This document shows positions 1-8,652 of a stretch of 64,000 nucleotides of DNA, one piece after another. The notes beneath the pieces are model-generated. The model worked only from the letters and a program-made list of their open reading frames with translations, searched no databases and was not told the origin of the DNA. A program made the position numbers and the translations under genes. The DNA comes from Algorimicrobium hallyeonense. Lineage in GTDB: Bacteria; Bacteroidota; Bacteroidia; Flavobacteriales; Flavobacteriaceae. Numbering within the stretch: position 1 is the first letter of the stretch; each line of letters begins with the position of its first letter. Location of the stretch: assembly GCF_042657385.1 (NCBI RefSeq), contig NZ_JBHSLA010000005.1:193890-257889 (forward strand), read 5' to 3'.

Positions 1-2233
1 CCTTATATTTCGTGGTAATTTTAAGCTGATTAGCATTACCAAAGGTTTTCGCTTCAGCACTACCAAAGGCATCTGCTAAAGTTTCAGAAATTTCGTTAGC
101 ACTAACAGGTTCTGCAAAACGCACTTGATAGGTTCTACCACCAACAAAATCTACACCTTGATCCAGACCGTTTGTAAACAAAGACCCTAAACTTACAAGA
201 ATAGCAACCGTTGAAATGATATAAGCAACTTTACGTTTCTTTAAGAAATTGATGTTGATATTTCTGAAAAGGTTTTTAGTAATTGCTGTTGAGAAATCTA
301 AATTTCCGTTTTTATTAGCATACCAGTCCACAAATAATCTTGTAATAAAGATTGCCGTGAATAACGAGGTTGCTATACCAATTAATAAAGTTGTAGCAAA
401 TCCTTTAATAGGACCTGTTCCGAATATGAATAAAATTAAAGCTGTTAAACCTGTTGTAATGTTGGCATCTAAAATAGATGACAATGCATTGCTAAAACCA
501 TCATTGATAGATTCTTTCAAGCCTTTACCTTTAGCAATTTCTTCTCGAATACGCTCAAAGATAAGTACGTTAGCATCCACAGACATACCAATAGTTAATA
601 CAATACCAGCAATACCAGGTAATGTTAATACGGCTCCTAATCCAGATAATACACCAAAGATTAATACAATATTAAATATCATGGCAATATCAGCAAATAA
701 ACCTGCTTTACCGTAGTAAAGGAACATCCACACTAATACTAAAGCTAATGCAATAAGGAATGAATTTTGACCACTTTCAATAGCTTCTTGACCTAATGAT
801 GGACCAACAACTTCACCTTGAATAATATCGGCTGAAGCTGGTAATTTACCAGCACGTAAAACGTTAGCTAAATCCGTTGCTTCATTTAGCGTAAAGTTAC
901 CAGAAATGGATGAATTACCTCCAGAAATGGCACCTGTAGAAACGCCAGGTGCAGAATACACCACGTTATCTAAAACAATAGCAATGTTTGAACCTTCTGT
1001 AAATGCTTTACCAGTCATTTCTTCCCAGATTTTAGCTCCTTTAGAGTTCATAACCATTGAAACCGTTGGTTTACCCATTGGATCGTATTCTTGACGTGCA
1101 TCTGTAACAACGGCACCACTTAATTGAGGTACGTTATCTCGGTTGCCATCTAAAGCATATAATTCAACAACTTCACTATCTTTGGCAGGCTTCCCAAACG
1201 CAAACTTTGTAAAACGTTGTTCGCCTGGTAATAATGATCTTACTTGAGGCATGTTTAAATACCCCAATACTTTTTCTCTATCCCTAAGGTTTACCATAGC
1301 AATGGCAGCTGGGTTTTGAGATTGGAATAATAAATCACGTAATGGATTAATTTCTGTAGCCGTAGAATCTGGATCTGCTCCTAATAAATCTTCAATAGCC
1401 GTATCTTCAGAATCTTGAGGCTCTGTTTCAGCAACATCTTCCGTTTTTGGTGCTTCTAATTCTTTAAGAAGGTTGTTAGCATCAAATAAGAATTGGCCAA
1501 ACAAATCACGTTTAGATACTTCCCAGAACTCTAATTGGGCTGTACTTTGTAATAATTTAAGAGCACGCTCTTTGTCTTTAACTCCTGGAAGTTCTACTAA
1601 AATACGACCTGTATTACCTAAACGTTGAATACTTGGTGATGTTACACCAAACTCATCAATACGTTTACGCAATACTTCGAAAGCAGAAACGATAGATTCG
1701 TCAATTTTACGTTCTATAATTGGTTTTACTTCAGAATCTGTCATGCTACCTTCTATTTCGCCATCAAGTGCGCGTGTATAGAAAATATCTGGTGAGGCTA
1801 ATTTAGTATCGCCTTTAATTTTATCAAATTCTAGGAAAAAGTCTTCAACAAATGTATTCTGACTGTTCTTTTGTACTTCGGCTGCATTTTCTAAAGCTTG
1901 ATTAAAAACTGGATCTTTACTGTAGTTTGCCAATCCTTTTAAAATATCTTTTACCGATATTTGAAGAATAACACTAACACCTCCTTTTAAATCCAAACCA
2001 AGGTTCATGGCGTTTTCTTTAACCTCTGAATAGTTATAGCTAGCTACACCCAAGTTATAAACCTCCTCATTATCAAGAGAATCCAGATATTTGCGCTCTT
2101 TTACCTCATCGCCATTTGCATACGCCGCAGCTTGGTCGTCAATACTATTTGCCTTAAAAGTGAAAGACAACTGGTAAATACTTACCAGTCCAAACAAAAT
2201 TGCAAACAGTTTTACTAATCCTTTATTTTGCAT
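1..2233 (-). CDS. secDF: Protein translocase subunit SecDF (fused), C-terminus outside window
   Basis: This is the fused SecD-SecF membrane protein that uses the proton gradient to pull exported proteins from the SecYEG channel. I translated the minus strand from the ATG at 2231-2233. The first segment is hydrophobic (KLFAILFGLVSIYQLSF), followed by the SecD hallmark LGLDLKGGVSVIL, a periplasmic P1 region with an acidic linker (EPQDSEDTAIEDLL), the SecD membrane block with GIVLTIGMSVDANVLIFERI, and a second hydrophobic start with GLDQGVDFVGGRTYQVRF, the SecF hallmark. About 744 codons are visible and the frame is open at the window edge, so the SecF end is missing. Fused SecDF is usual in Bacteroidota. 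A good -33/-7 promoter lies 45 bases upstream. Confidence 0.95.
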   Translation of the reverse strand, partial: MQNKGLVKLFAILFGLVSIYQLSFTFKANSIDDQAAAYANGDEVKERKYLDSLDNEEVYNLGVASYNYSEVKENAMNLGLDLKGGVSVILQISVKDILKGLANYSKDPVFNQALENAAEVQKNSQNTFVEDFFLEFDKIKGDTKLASPDIFYTRALDGEIEGSMTDSEVKPIIERKIDESIVSAFEVLRKRIDEFGVTSPSIQRLGNTGRILVELPGVKDKERALKLLQSTAQLEFWEVSKRDLFGQFLFDANNLLKELEAPKTEDVAETEPQDSEDTAIEDLLGADPDSTATEINPLRDLLFQSQNPAAIAMVNLRDREKVLGYLNMPQVRSLLPGEQRFTKFAFGKPAKDSEVVELYALDGNRDNVPQLSGAVVTDARQEYDPMGKPTVSMVMNSKGAKIWEEMTGKAFTEGSNIAIVLDNVVYSAPGVSTGAISGGNSSISGNFTLNEATDLANVLRAGKLPASADIIQGEVVGPSLGQEAIESGQNSFLIALALVLVWMFLYYGKAGLFADIAMIFNIVLIFGVLSGLGAVLTLPGIAGIVLTIGMSVDANVLIFERIREEIAKGKGLKESINDGFSNALSSILDANITTGLTALILFIFGTGPIKGFATTLLIGIATSLFTAIFITRLFVDWYANKNGNLDFSTAITKNLFRNININFLKKRKVAYIISTVAILVSLGSLFTNGLDQGVDFVGGRTYQVRFAEPVSANEISETLADAFGSAEAKTFGNANQLKITTKYK

Positions 2234-2277
2234 TATGTGTTAAATTATAATTTATTGTTGATATTTTTAAAAACGAG

Positions 2278-2310
2278 CAAATATATATCTTCTATAATGA
2301 TTTAACAAAA
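2278..2310 (-). promoter_or_regulatory. Bacteroidota-type promoter of secDF
   Basis: On the minus strand TTTTG is followed after 20 bases by TATATTTG, a full match to the TAnnTTTG -7 box. The box ends 45 bases before the secDF ATG. Confidence 0.6.
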
Positions 2311-2341
2311 GGTTTGCATAGTTTCTGTTCGATTTTAAACA

Positions 2342-2370
2342 AAAAAAAACAGCTTATTCAGCTGTTTTTT
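2342..2370 (-). terminator. Rho-independent terminator after the DUF4412-like gene
   Basis: The stem CAGCT/AGCTG with loop TATTC is flanked by A and T runs, so it could end transcription in either direction. It sits just downstream of the minus-strand gene ending at 2394. Confidence 0.75.
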
Positions 2371-2393
2371 CATTATTATAAATTAAATAAAAA

Positions 2394-3056
2394 TTACATT
2401 CCCATTAATTTATCTGTTTCTTTGTAACCTTCTGGCGGTGTCATATCAAATTTATCAGCAGAAACCGTTTCTTTATTAATTTCTGTAACTTCACTTGTAA
2501 TAGTTAATGCCATTCCCATTTGACTTACATCCATTTTCATATATAATGGAAATCCATCAATTTGAGCACCCATTTGGATCACTTGCGGATTCATAGCTTG
2601 AATTTTATCAGTTACATAGATATCCATTGCTATATTTGCTCCTTCTTTTTCAAGCGTTACATTGTATTCTTGACACACGTAACCTAAGATAGTTTTGGTT
2701 TCATCACCCTTTACAACTTTCATACCTGCCGTATCTTCTTCACTTGGCTTCATGTCCGAAATTGTATAACTTTTTCCAGTCATTTGGTTGTCCATATACG
2801 TTAACATTTTGTTGGTTTCACCATTCAAAATAGTTGTCGTGTTTCCAGACATTAAGTTAAATGTTTCAGAACGTGTTTTATCAGATTTAAAATAGGTGGT
2901 TGTAAGAATATCTCCTACCATAGCTAATTGCGCTTGCATTTGCTCATTATCACTAGACATGGTTTGTTTAGATTTTACAACACCTTCAGTCATTGCTTCT
3001 TGCGCAAAACCTGTCAGGCTCATTGCGAATACTAAAACAAAAATTAGTTTTTTCAT
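2394..3056 (-). CDS. Exported DUF4412-like protein
   Basis: This is a 220-residue exported protein of unknown function. A clear signal peptide (MKKLIFVLVFAMSLTGFAQ) ends in the FAQ cleavage context common in flavobacteria. The rest reads like the DUF4412 family: repeated short beta segments, a TYFKSDKTRSE stretch, a central LGYVCQEYNV motif (in this family the phrase where a cofactor-free beta scaffold crosses a Cys), and a C-terminal TPPEGYKE. It is Met-rich (about 20 Met), which is unusual but seen in this family. The gene stands alone with its own terminator. The family assignment comes from recognition of the pattern, so I give it moderate confidence; the periplasmic or outer-membrane location is inferred from the signal peptide. 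Confidence 0.75.
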   Translation of the reverse strand: MKKLIFVLVFAMSLTGFAQEAMTEGVVKSKQTMSSDNEQMQAQLAMVGDILTTTYFKSDKTRSETFNLMSGNTTTILNGETNKMLTYMDNQMTGKSYTISDMKPSEEDTAGMKVVKGDETKTILGYVCQEYNVTLEKEGANIAMDIYVTDKIQAMNPQVIQMGAQIDGFPLYMKMDVSQMGMALTITSEVTEINKETVSADKFDMTPPEGYKETDKLMGM

Positions 3057-3131
3057 TTGATTTTTTTTTAAATTATTTATTGATTAATAGTTGCTTTAGT
3101 CATCTAGAACAACGGATTTCAGTTTATACAA

Positions 3132-4058
3132 TTATAATGCCAAAAGGCCATTTGTTTTTCTTACACCTTCGGCGCTTTCTTGCATATGTGCTTTTTCAGC
3201 ATCCGATAAATTGATTTCAACAATTTTTTCAATACCGTTACGACCTAAAATAACTGGTGCTCCAATACAAATATCATTTAAACCATATTCACCTTCCAAT
3301 AATACAGAGCATGGAAACATTTTTTTCTGATTGCAAGCAATAGCCTGGACCAAACCACTTACTGCAGCTCCTGGTGCATACCAAGCCGATGTTCCTAATA
3401 ATTTTGTTAAGGTTGCGCCTCCAACTTTAGTATCTTCTAAAACTTGGTTTAAACGATCTTCTGATAAAAATTCAGAAACCAACACCGAGTTACGGGTTGC
3501 TAAACGCGTTAATGGCACCATTCCTGTATCACTATGACCTCCAATTACCATTCCGTCCACATCACTAATAGGTGCTCCTAAAGCTTCTGCTAAGCGGTAT
3601 TTAAAACGTGCCGAATCTAATGCGCCACCCATTCCAATAATACGGTGTTTTGGCAAACCTGTTGTTTTATGTACTAAATACGCCATGGTATCCATTGGGT
3701 TACTTACCACAATGATAATCGTTTCTGGAGAATGTTCTATTAAACTAGAAGAAACCGACTTTACAATACCAGCGTTAATTCCGATTAATTCCTCACGTGT
3801 CATACCTGGTTTTCTAGGAATACCAGAGGTAATTACACAAATATCACTATTGGCAGTCGCCGAATAATCATTAGTAATACCAGTTATTTTTGTATCGAAT
3901 CCGTTTAATGAGGCTGTTTGCATTAAATCCATAGCTTTACCTTCAGCAAAACCTTCTTTAATATCCAACAGAACAACTTCCGATGCGAAATTTTTAATGG
4001 CTATGTATTCTGCACAACTGGCTCCTACTGCTCCAGCTCCTACTACTGTTACTTTCAT
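3132..4058 (-). CDS. mdh: Malate dehydrogenase (LDH-like type)
   Basis: Malate dehydrogenase interconverts malate and oxaloacetate with NAD+ in the TCA cycle (cytosol). The 308-residue protein has the Rossmann glycine loop GAGAVG at 7-12, Asp32 at the end of beta strand 2 (NAD+ preference), Arg82 and Arg88 in the IPRKPGMTR active-site loop (Arg82 in the position that marks malate rather than lactate dehydrogenases), Asp148/Arg151 in the LDSARF motif and the catalytic His175 in GGHSDTGMVPL. Length and motifs match the LDH-like MDH family of Bacteroidota. A -7-like box TAAATTTG (4098-4105) lies 40 bases upstream. The gene is monocistronic as far as can be seen. Confidence 0.97.
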   Translation of the reverse strand: MKVTVVGAGAVGASCAEYIAIKNFASEVVLLDIKEGFAEGKAMDLMQTASLNGFDTKITGITNDYSATANSDICVITSGIPRKPGMTREELIGINAGIVKSVSSSLIEHSPETIIIVVSNPMDTMAYLVHKTTGLPKHRIIGMGGALDSARFKYRLAEALGAPISDVDGMVIGGHSDTGMVPLTRLATRNSVLVSEFLSEDRLNQVLEDTKVGGATLTKLLGTSAWYAPGAAVSGLVQAIACNQKKMFPCSVLLEGEYGLNDICIGAPVILGRNGIEKIVEINLSDAEKAHMQESAEGVRKTNGLLAL

Positions 4059-4097
4059 GTATATATGATTTTTTTATTTGTGAAACATTAATTTTTA

Positions 4098-4105
4098 CAA
4101 ATTTA
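4098..4105 (-). promoter_or_regulatory. -7 box of mdh
   Basis: The minus strand reads TAAATTTG, matching TAnnTTTG, 40 bases before the mdh ATG. No convincing -33 element was seen. Confidence 0.4.
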
Positions 4106-4144
4106 ATATTTTTATACCATATATGTTTGAAGATTTCATAAAAT

Positions 4145-5155
4145 CTAAAAGGACAGCTGTAATCCTAATGTGGCACTATTAAATTCCGCAAAGGTATAAT
4201 CCGCATTTATAGCAAAAATACCTAGTTTTAAATGAGCACCTAAAGTTGATCGCATACCTGTTACTTTTTCTTCTATGGAAAAGGGATTTGTAATAGATTC
4301 TGAAAACAATATCCCATCGGAAACTACATAGGTTCCTAATAAATCGGTTTCAGATTTCCCACTAACATAGCCCAAAGCTCCGTAAACATTTAACACTTTG
4401 AATTTAGTAGACGCAATTAACTCATACAACATGGTATTAACTTTGGTCTGAATTTGTTGGTTTTGTCCTTGTACAATTCCTTCGTCGGTAAAATCATAAC
4501 TACCATCTAAATGCGTAAAAGCTATTAAACCTGAGATAGCTACAGGAAACAACTCTGCTTTTGGCAACCATGTTGTAAATTCCTGTTGCAATCCAATTCC
4601 ATACAAGCCTGTCTTTACATCGTCCACCTCTATTTTAGGAAAATAACGTGCTTTTAATTGTGTTCCTTTAAAAGGCGAGAAACCAACTTGCAAAAAAGCA
4701 GTTGGGATTATATTAATATCCGACGATCCCAAACCTGTTGGCAAGGTAATTTCTGTTTCTTGATTTCCAAAAATAGGATCGTCATAGGTTAAAATAACAA
4801 CCATATCTGGATCGTTATTTCCTAAAGCAGTGGCAACTATTTTAAAGGGACTCTTGTCAGGAAACCGAATATTTTCATAATCGCTTACGCGCATTTCAAA
4901 CGATTTTTTATCTGAATTAATAAAAGAGGTATTGGCAACCAACCCAATTTCGAAACCAAATTGCTTTTGGCCTTTTCCATGATTAAACCATCCGTTATTA
5001 ATGCCATAAACCAAACCTTCTGTGGCTGGCGCCAAGTAGTCTTTACTAAACCGCTTGGCGTCATTTACACCAGCTGCTAATAAGTCGTCTATATTTTGTT
5101 GCGCGTAGAGTCCAGATGACGTAAACAGCAACAGTAATACAAAAATATGTTTCAT
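4145..5155 (-). CDS. Exported beta-barrel-like protein (DUF6588-like)
   Basis: This 336-residue protein has a signal peptide (MKHIFVLLLLFTSSGLYAQ) and then alternating hydrophobic/polar beta segments ending in the phenylalanine-terminated strand NSATLGLQLSF, which is typical of outer-membrane barrels. The start of the mature protein (IDDLLAAGVNDAKRFSKDYLAPATEGLVYGINNGW, cited here in part: YLAPATEGLVYGINNGW) resembles the DUF6588 family of flavobacteria. The substrate or role is unknown. It follows gyrB on the same strand, but a terminator at 5195-5228 lies between them, so it probably has its own promoter. Confidence 0.7.
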   Translation of the reverse strand: MKHIFVLLLLFTSSGLYAQQNIDDLLAAGVNDAKRFSKDYLAPATEGLVYGINNGWFNHGKGQKQFGFEIGLVANTSFINSDKKSFEMRVSDYENIRFPDKSPFKIVATALGNNDPDMVVILTYDDPIFGNQETEITLPTGLGSSDINIIPTAFLQVGFSPFKGTQLKARYFPKIEVDDVKTGLYGIGLQQEFTTWLPKAELFPVAISGLIAFTHLDGSYDFTDEGIVQGQNQQIQTKVNTMLYELIASTKFKVLNVYGALGYVSGKSETDLLGTYVVSDGILFSESITNPFSIEEKVTGMRSTLGAHLKLGIFAINADYTFAEFNSATLGLQLSF

Positions 5156-5194
5156 AATTATTTGAATTTTAAGAGCTTCTTTATAATATAAACG

Positions 5195-5228
5195 AAAAAA
5201 CGCGCTTATTGGTTTATAGGCGCGTTAA
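5195..5228 (-). terminator. Terminator of gyrB
   Basis: On the minus strand AACGCGC pairs with GCGCGTT across a loop of about 14 bases and is followed by a T run. It lies 23 bases after the gyrB stop. Confidence 0.7.
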
Positions 5229-5250
5229 TTTTTATAATTTAAAGTTCTAT

Positions 5251-7200
5251 TTAAGCATCAATATTTGCATAAATAGCATTCTTTTCAATAAAATCTCTTC
5301 GTGGTGGAACTTCGTCTCCCATTAACATAGAAAAGATTCTATCCGCTTCCAATCCGTTGTCTATTTGCACTTGTCGTAAGGTTCTAAATTCTGGATTCAT
5401 GGTTGTATCCCATAATTGCTCCGCATTCATTTCCCCAAGACCTTTATAACGTTGAATTTTGGCATTTTCACCAAAATCTGCCATAATTCTAGATCGTTCT
5501 TCATCAGACCAAGCATATTGTTTTTTAGCACCTTTTTTAACTAAATATAAAGGCGGTGTTGCAATATAAATATGACCGTTTTCAATTAATTCTTTCATAT
5601 ATCTAAAGAAGAATGTCAGAATTAAAGTTTCAATGTGACTACCATCAATATCGGCATCACACATTATCACCACTTTATGATAACGCAGTTTAGAAAGGTT
5701 TAAAGCTTTACTATCCTCTTCAGTACCAATAGTTACACCAAGTGCAGTAAAGATATTCTTGATTTCCTCATTTTCAAAAACCTTGTGAGTCATGGCTTTT
5801 TCCACATTTAAAATCTTACCACGTAATGGCAAAATAGCCTGAAAAGCACGATCACGACCTTGTTTGGCCGTTCCACCTGCCGAATCTCCCTCAACTAAAA
5901 ACACTTCACATTTAGCTGGATCTTGTTCTGAACAGTCGGATAATTTTCCTGGCAAACCACCAATACTCATTACCGTTTTACGTTGAACCATTTCACGCGC
6001 TTTTTGAGCCGCATGACGTGCTTGAGCCGCTAAAATTACTTTTTGAACAATAACTTTAGCCTCCTCTGGATGTTCCTCTAAATAGTCGGTTAACATTTCA
6101 GAAACCGCCTGACTTACCGAAGCAGACACCTCACGGTTTCCTAATTTGGTTTTAGTTTGTCCTTCAAATTGTGGCTCTTGAACTTTTACAGAAATAATAG
6201 CTGTTAATCCTTCACGGAAATCATCACCAGCAATATCAAATTTTAATTTATCAAGCATACCAGATTCATCGGCATACTTTTTAAGGGTATGTGTTAATCC
6301 ACGACGGAAACCAGATAAATGGGTTCCACCTTCATGTGTATTAATGTTGTTTACATAGGAGTGTAAATTTTCAGCGTATGATGTATTATAAATCATAGCA
6401 ACCTCAACTGGAACGCCATTTTTTTCACCTTCAAAAGCAATAACTTCTTTGGTTAATGGCTCACGGTTTCCATCTAAAAACTTAATAAATTCTTTTAAAC
6501 CTTCTTTAGAATGAAATGTTTCGCCTTCAAATTCACCATTATCTTTTTTATGACGCTTGTCAATTAAGTGAATCGTGATACCTTTATTTAAATATGCCAA
6601 TTCACGCAAACGACTTGCCAAGGTATCGTAACTATACTCTAAAGTTTGTGTAAAAATTGTTGGATCTGGTTTAAAGGTAACAATAGTTCCACGCTTATCA
6701 GTTTCACCTACCTTTTTAACAGGATACATGGCTTTACCTTTTTCGTATTCTTGCTCCCAGATTTCACCTTTTCTGTAAACGGTTGCTTTTAAATGGTCTG
6801 ATAATGCGTTCACACAACTCACACCTACACCATGCAAACCACCAGAAACCTTATAGGAATCTTTATCAAACTTACCACCTGCACCAATTTTAGTCATAAC
6901 CACTTGTAATGCGGAAACCCCTTCTTTTTTGTGCATATCTACAGGAATACCACGACCGTCATCTTCGGTTGTTATGGAGTTATCCTCATTTATGGTAACG
7001 CTAATATTATCACAATGACCAGCTAAAGCTTCATCAATAGAGTTATCCACCACCTCATACACTAAATGGTGCAAACCACGCGTACCCGTATCTCCAATAT
7101 ACATGGAAGGTCGCATGCGCACGTGCTCCATGCCTTCTAATGCCTGAATACTATCTGCTGAATAGTTATCTTTGTTAAATTCTTCTCTTTTTTCGCTCAT
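5251..7200 (-). CDS. gyrB: DNA gyrase subunit B
   Basis: GyrB is the ATPase and TOPRIM subunit of DNA gyrase, which introduces negative supercoils with GyrA. The 649 residues fit the short GyrB class without the proteobacterial insert. Visible elements are the GHKL ATPase motif DNSIDEALAG (52-61), DDGRGIPV (80-87), the GGLHGVGVS lid (120-128), the TOPRIM motifs EGDSAGG (437-443) and DADIDG (515-520), and the C-terminal QRYKGLGEMNAEQLWDT, the usual end of GyrB. The start ATG gives the normal N-terminus. The gene has a 140-base leader that contains a hairpin with a T run right after a -7 box (see 7305-7351), and a terminator downstream. Confidence 0.98.
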   Translation of the reverse strand: MSEKREEFNKDNYSADSIQALEGMEHVRMRPSMYIGDTGTRGLHHLVYEVVDNSIDEALAGHCDNISVTINEDNSITTEDDGRGIPVDMHKKEGVSALQVVMTKIGAGGKFDKDSYKVSGGLHGVGVSCVNALSDHLKATVYRKGEIWEQEYEKGKAMYPVKKVGETDKRGTIVTFKPDPTIFTQTLEYSYDTLASRLRELAYLNKGITIHLIDKRHKKDNGEFEGETFHSKEGLKEFIKFLDGNREPLTKEVIAFEGEKNGVPVEVAMIYNTSYAENLHSYVNNINTHEGGTHLSGFRRGLTHTLKKYADESGMLDKLKFDIAGDDFREGLTAIISVKVQEPQFEGQTKTKLGNREVSASVSQAVSEMLTDYLEEHPEEAKVIVQKVILAAQARHAAQKAREMVQRKTVMSIGGLPGKLSDCSEQDPAKCEVFLVEGDSAGGTAKQGRDRAFQAILPLRGKILNVEKAMTHKVFENEEIKNIFTALGVTIGTEEDSKALNLSKLRYHKVVIMCDADIDGSHIETLILTFFFRYMKELIENGHIYIATPPLYLVKKGAKKQYAWSDEERSRIMADFGENAKIQRYKGLGEMNAEQLWDTTMNPEFRTLRQVQIDNGLEADRIFSMLMGDEVPPRRDFIEKNAIYANIDA

Positions 7201-7304
7201 GTTTTAAATAATTTTAAGCCTTTCCTGACGCCTTTCTAAAAAGAAAGAACACTGTTATGGCTTACTGTTAGGTTTTATATTCTTAAAAATGAATGTTATT
7301 AGCA

Positions 7305-7351
7305 CAAAAAAAGACGCCTTGAAAGCATCCTTTTGAATACAACCAAAGATA
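7305..7351 (-). promoter_or_regulatory. gyrB leader: -7 box followed by a terminator-like hairpin
   Basis: On the minus strand TATCTTTG (7351-7344) is followed within about 15 bases by GATGC-TTTCAAG-GCGTC (one G-T pair) and seven T residues ending near 7305. Transcription from this box toward gyrB would read the hairpin first. It could be an attenuator, a short leader RNA, or simply the terminator of upstream transcription. Confidence 0.4.
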
Positions 7352-7719
7352 CAACTTTTTGATGCCTTTTAAAAGCTTTTTATGGATTGAAGTTGAAAAT
7401 TATCAACATTTGTTAATTACTTAAAAGTGTCTTAAATCGACTAAAAAGCACCTTAAAACGAATTTTTGATGTTTTATCATTATCCGGGAAATTAGATTTT
7501 CTCGAAATGGCTTTAAAACTAAAATTTGCGATTTTTATTTTGTTTCAATTAGATTAAAAATGACATGAATTCTGCTTATTTCTGATTTATTAACGCCACT
7601 TGTTTTTAGCTCTTAACGGATTCAATTTATACCTGGATTTCATATTCAAATTGCTATAAGTCCTTGCTTATTTTTTCTTTTACTAGCATAATGGCAGCGT
7701 GTTTTCAAGGAGATTATAA
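7352..7719. other. Gene-free AT-rich stretch upstream of gyrB
   Basis: No open frame with coding character was found. One sequence, TTATCAACA at 7400-7408, is a single mismatch from the DnaA-box consensus TTATCCACA, but it is isolated and gives no support for an origin. Confidence 0.4.
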
Positions 7720-8433
7720 TCATGGTAATTGTTTTAACAACTGATGGGCTTCTACTTCGGTTTCATCTAATAATTTATTGTACCCATGTAATTGAATATA
7801 ATGAAAGTGGAAGTCATCTAACATATCACTATAAACAGCATTATTAACTCTATTAAACGAAGACGTTCTTCGGCTATAAATATATTTTACACCTAAATTA
7901 CTCCATCTTGCATCAACAATTTTCCCATTATCAATTAGTCTATCATAGTTGGAGCCATACAACTATATAATACTTTGGATGACCTTTTTATGGGTATACG
8001 TATTAATTTCATTTCCAGCTATGGATGATTTAAAAGCTCCAGAAACAGGATAAAAAGTACGTTGCCCAGCAAAAAGATAAACAGCCATTAAAGAGTCTAT
8101 TGTTGTTTTGTGGCTATCATAATTTTCCGAATATGTACTACTTAATAGGTTATAGGCAGCAATTTTTGGTTTGGAATAGGATTGAACATAATTTATAAAA
8201 TCTAGATCTTGTTTTAGATCATTTTTTATACTCTTAAAAAACTCTTGTTCGGTACTGGCATGTTTTCGGTTTTCGTTCCAATTATTAATTGAAAGTGCAA
8301 TAAGAATTCCAATAACCACCAAAATAATTTCGCTAATGGCGTATTTAAAATATCTAGCGGTTTTCCCTCCCTGTCCGGAGAACGAGCCTTTGCTAAAAAG
8401 GTCTTGACGAACAGGGCTGAATAACTTTATCAT
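7720..8433 (-). pseudogene. DUF6090-type membrane protein interrupted by an in-frame TAG
   Basis: Two open frames lie end to end in the same frame: 8433-7963 (156 codons) and 7962-7720 (80 codons), separated only by TAG at 7963-7965. Read through, they give one protein of about 237 codons, close to the usual DUF6090 length. The N-terminal half has the family mark: a short basic head, then KYAISEIILVVIGILIALSINNWNE as one membrane helix (core IILVVIGILIALSINNW). The second half would begin with the TTG codon at 7962, which is a poor start, and its sequence (YDRLIDNGKIVDARWSN) continues the same domain. I read this as a nonsense-broken gene, unless the TAG is a sequencing error. The region SFSGQGGK before the helix looks like a small insertion relative to other family members I recall. 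Function unknown. Confidence 0.7.
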
Positions 8434-8525
8434 GGGCTTACTTTTAGTCTGTAAGCAGGGATTATACTGTAGAGATGGTTTGTTTCTGTTTCTAAATGTA
8501 GTGAAACATTAGACATAAAACCATA

Positions 8526-8552
8526 AAAAAGCCAGCATAAAACTGGCTTTTA
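8526..8552 (-). terminator. Terminator of asnB
   Basis: The perfect inverted repeat AAAAGCCAG/CTGGCTTTT with a 7-base loop lies about 100 bases after the asnB stop. It could act on either strand. Confidence 0.75.
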
Positions 8553-8652
8553 ATCTTGTATTAGATTTGTTTTATTGCATATGGCTTAAAGGCAGGATTA
8601 CGGTAGTTCTATGAATTTTCTACAGCCAACCTCCTAAACCTTCTAAACCTCA

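Noticed and set aside
249..1094. Plus-strand frames within 1-2233
   Set aside because: They are antisense to SecDF, which has clear family motifs on the minus strand and runs through the whole region.
7400..7408. TTATCAACA as a DnaA box or origin sign
   Set aside because: It is single, has one mismatch, and no cluster of such boxes or dnaA gene is nearby.
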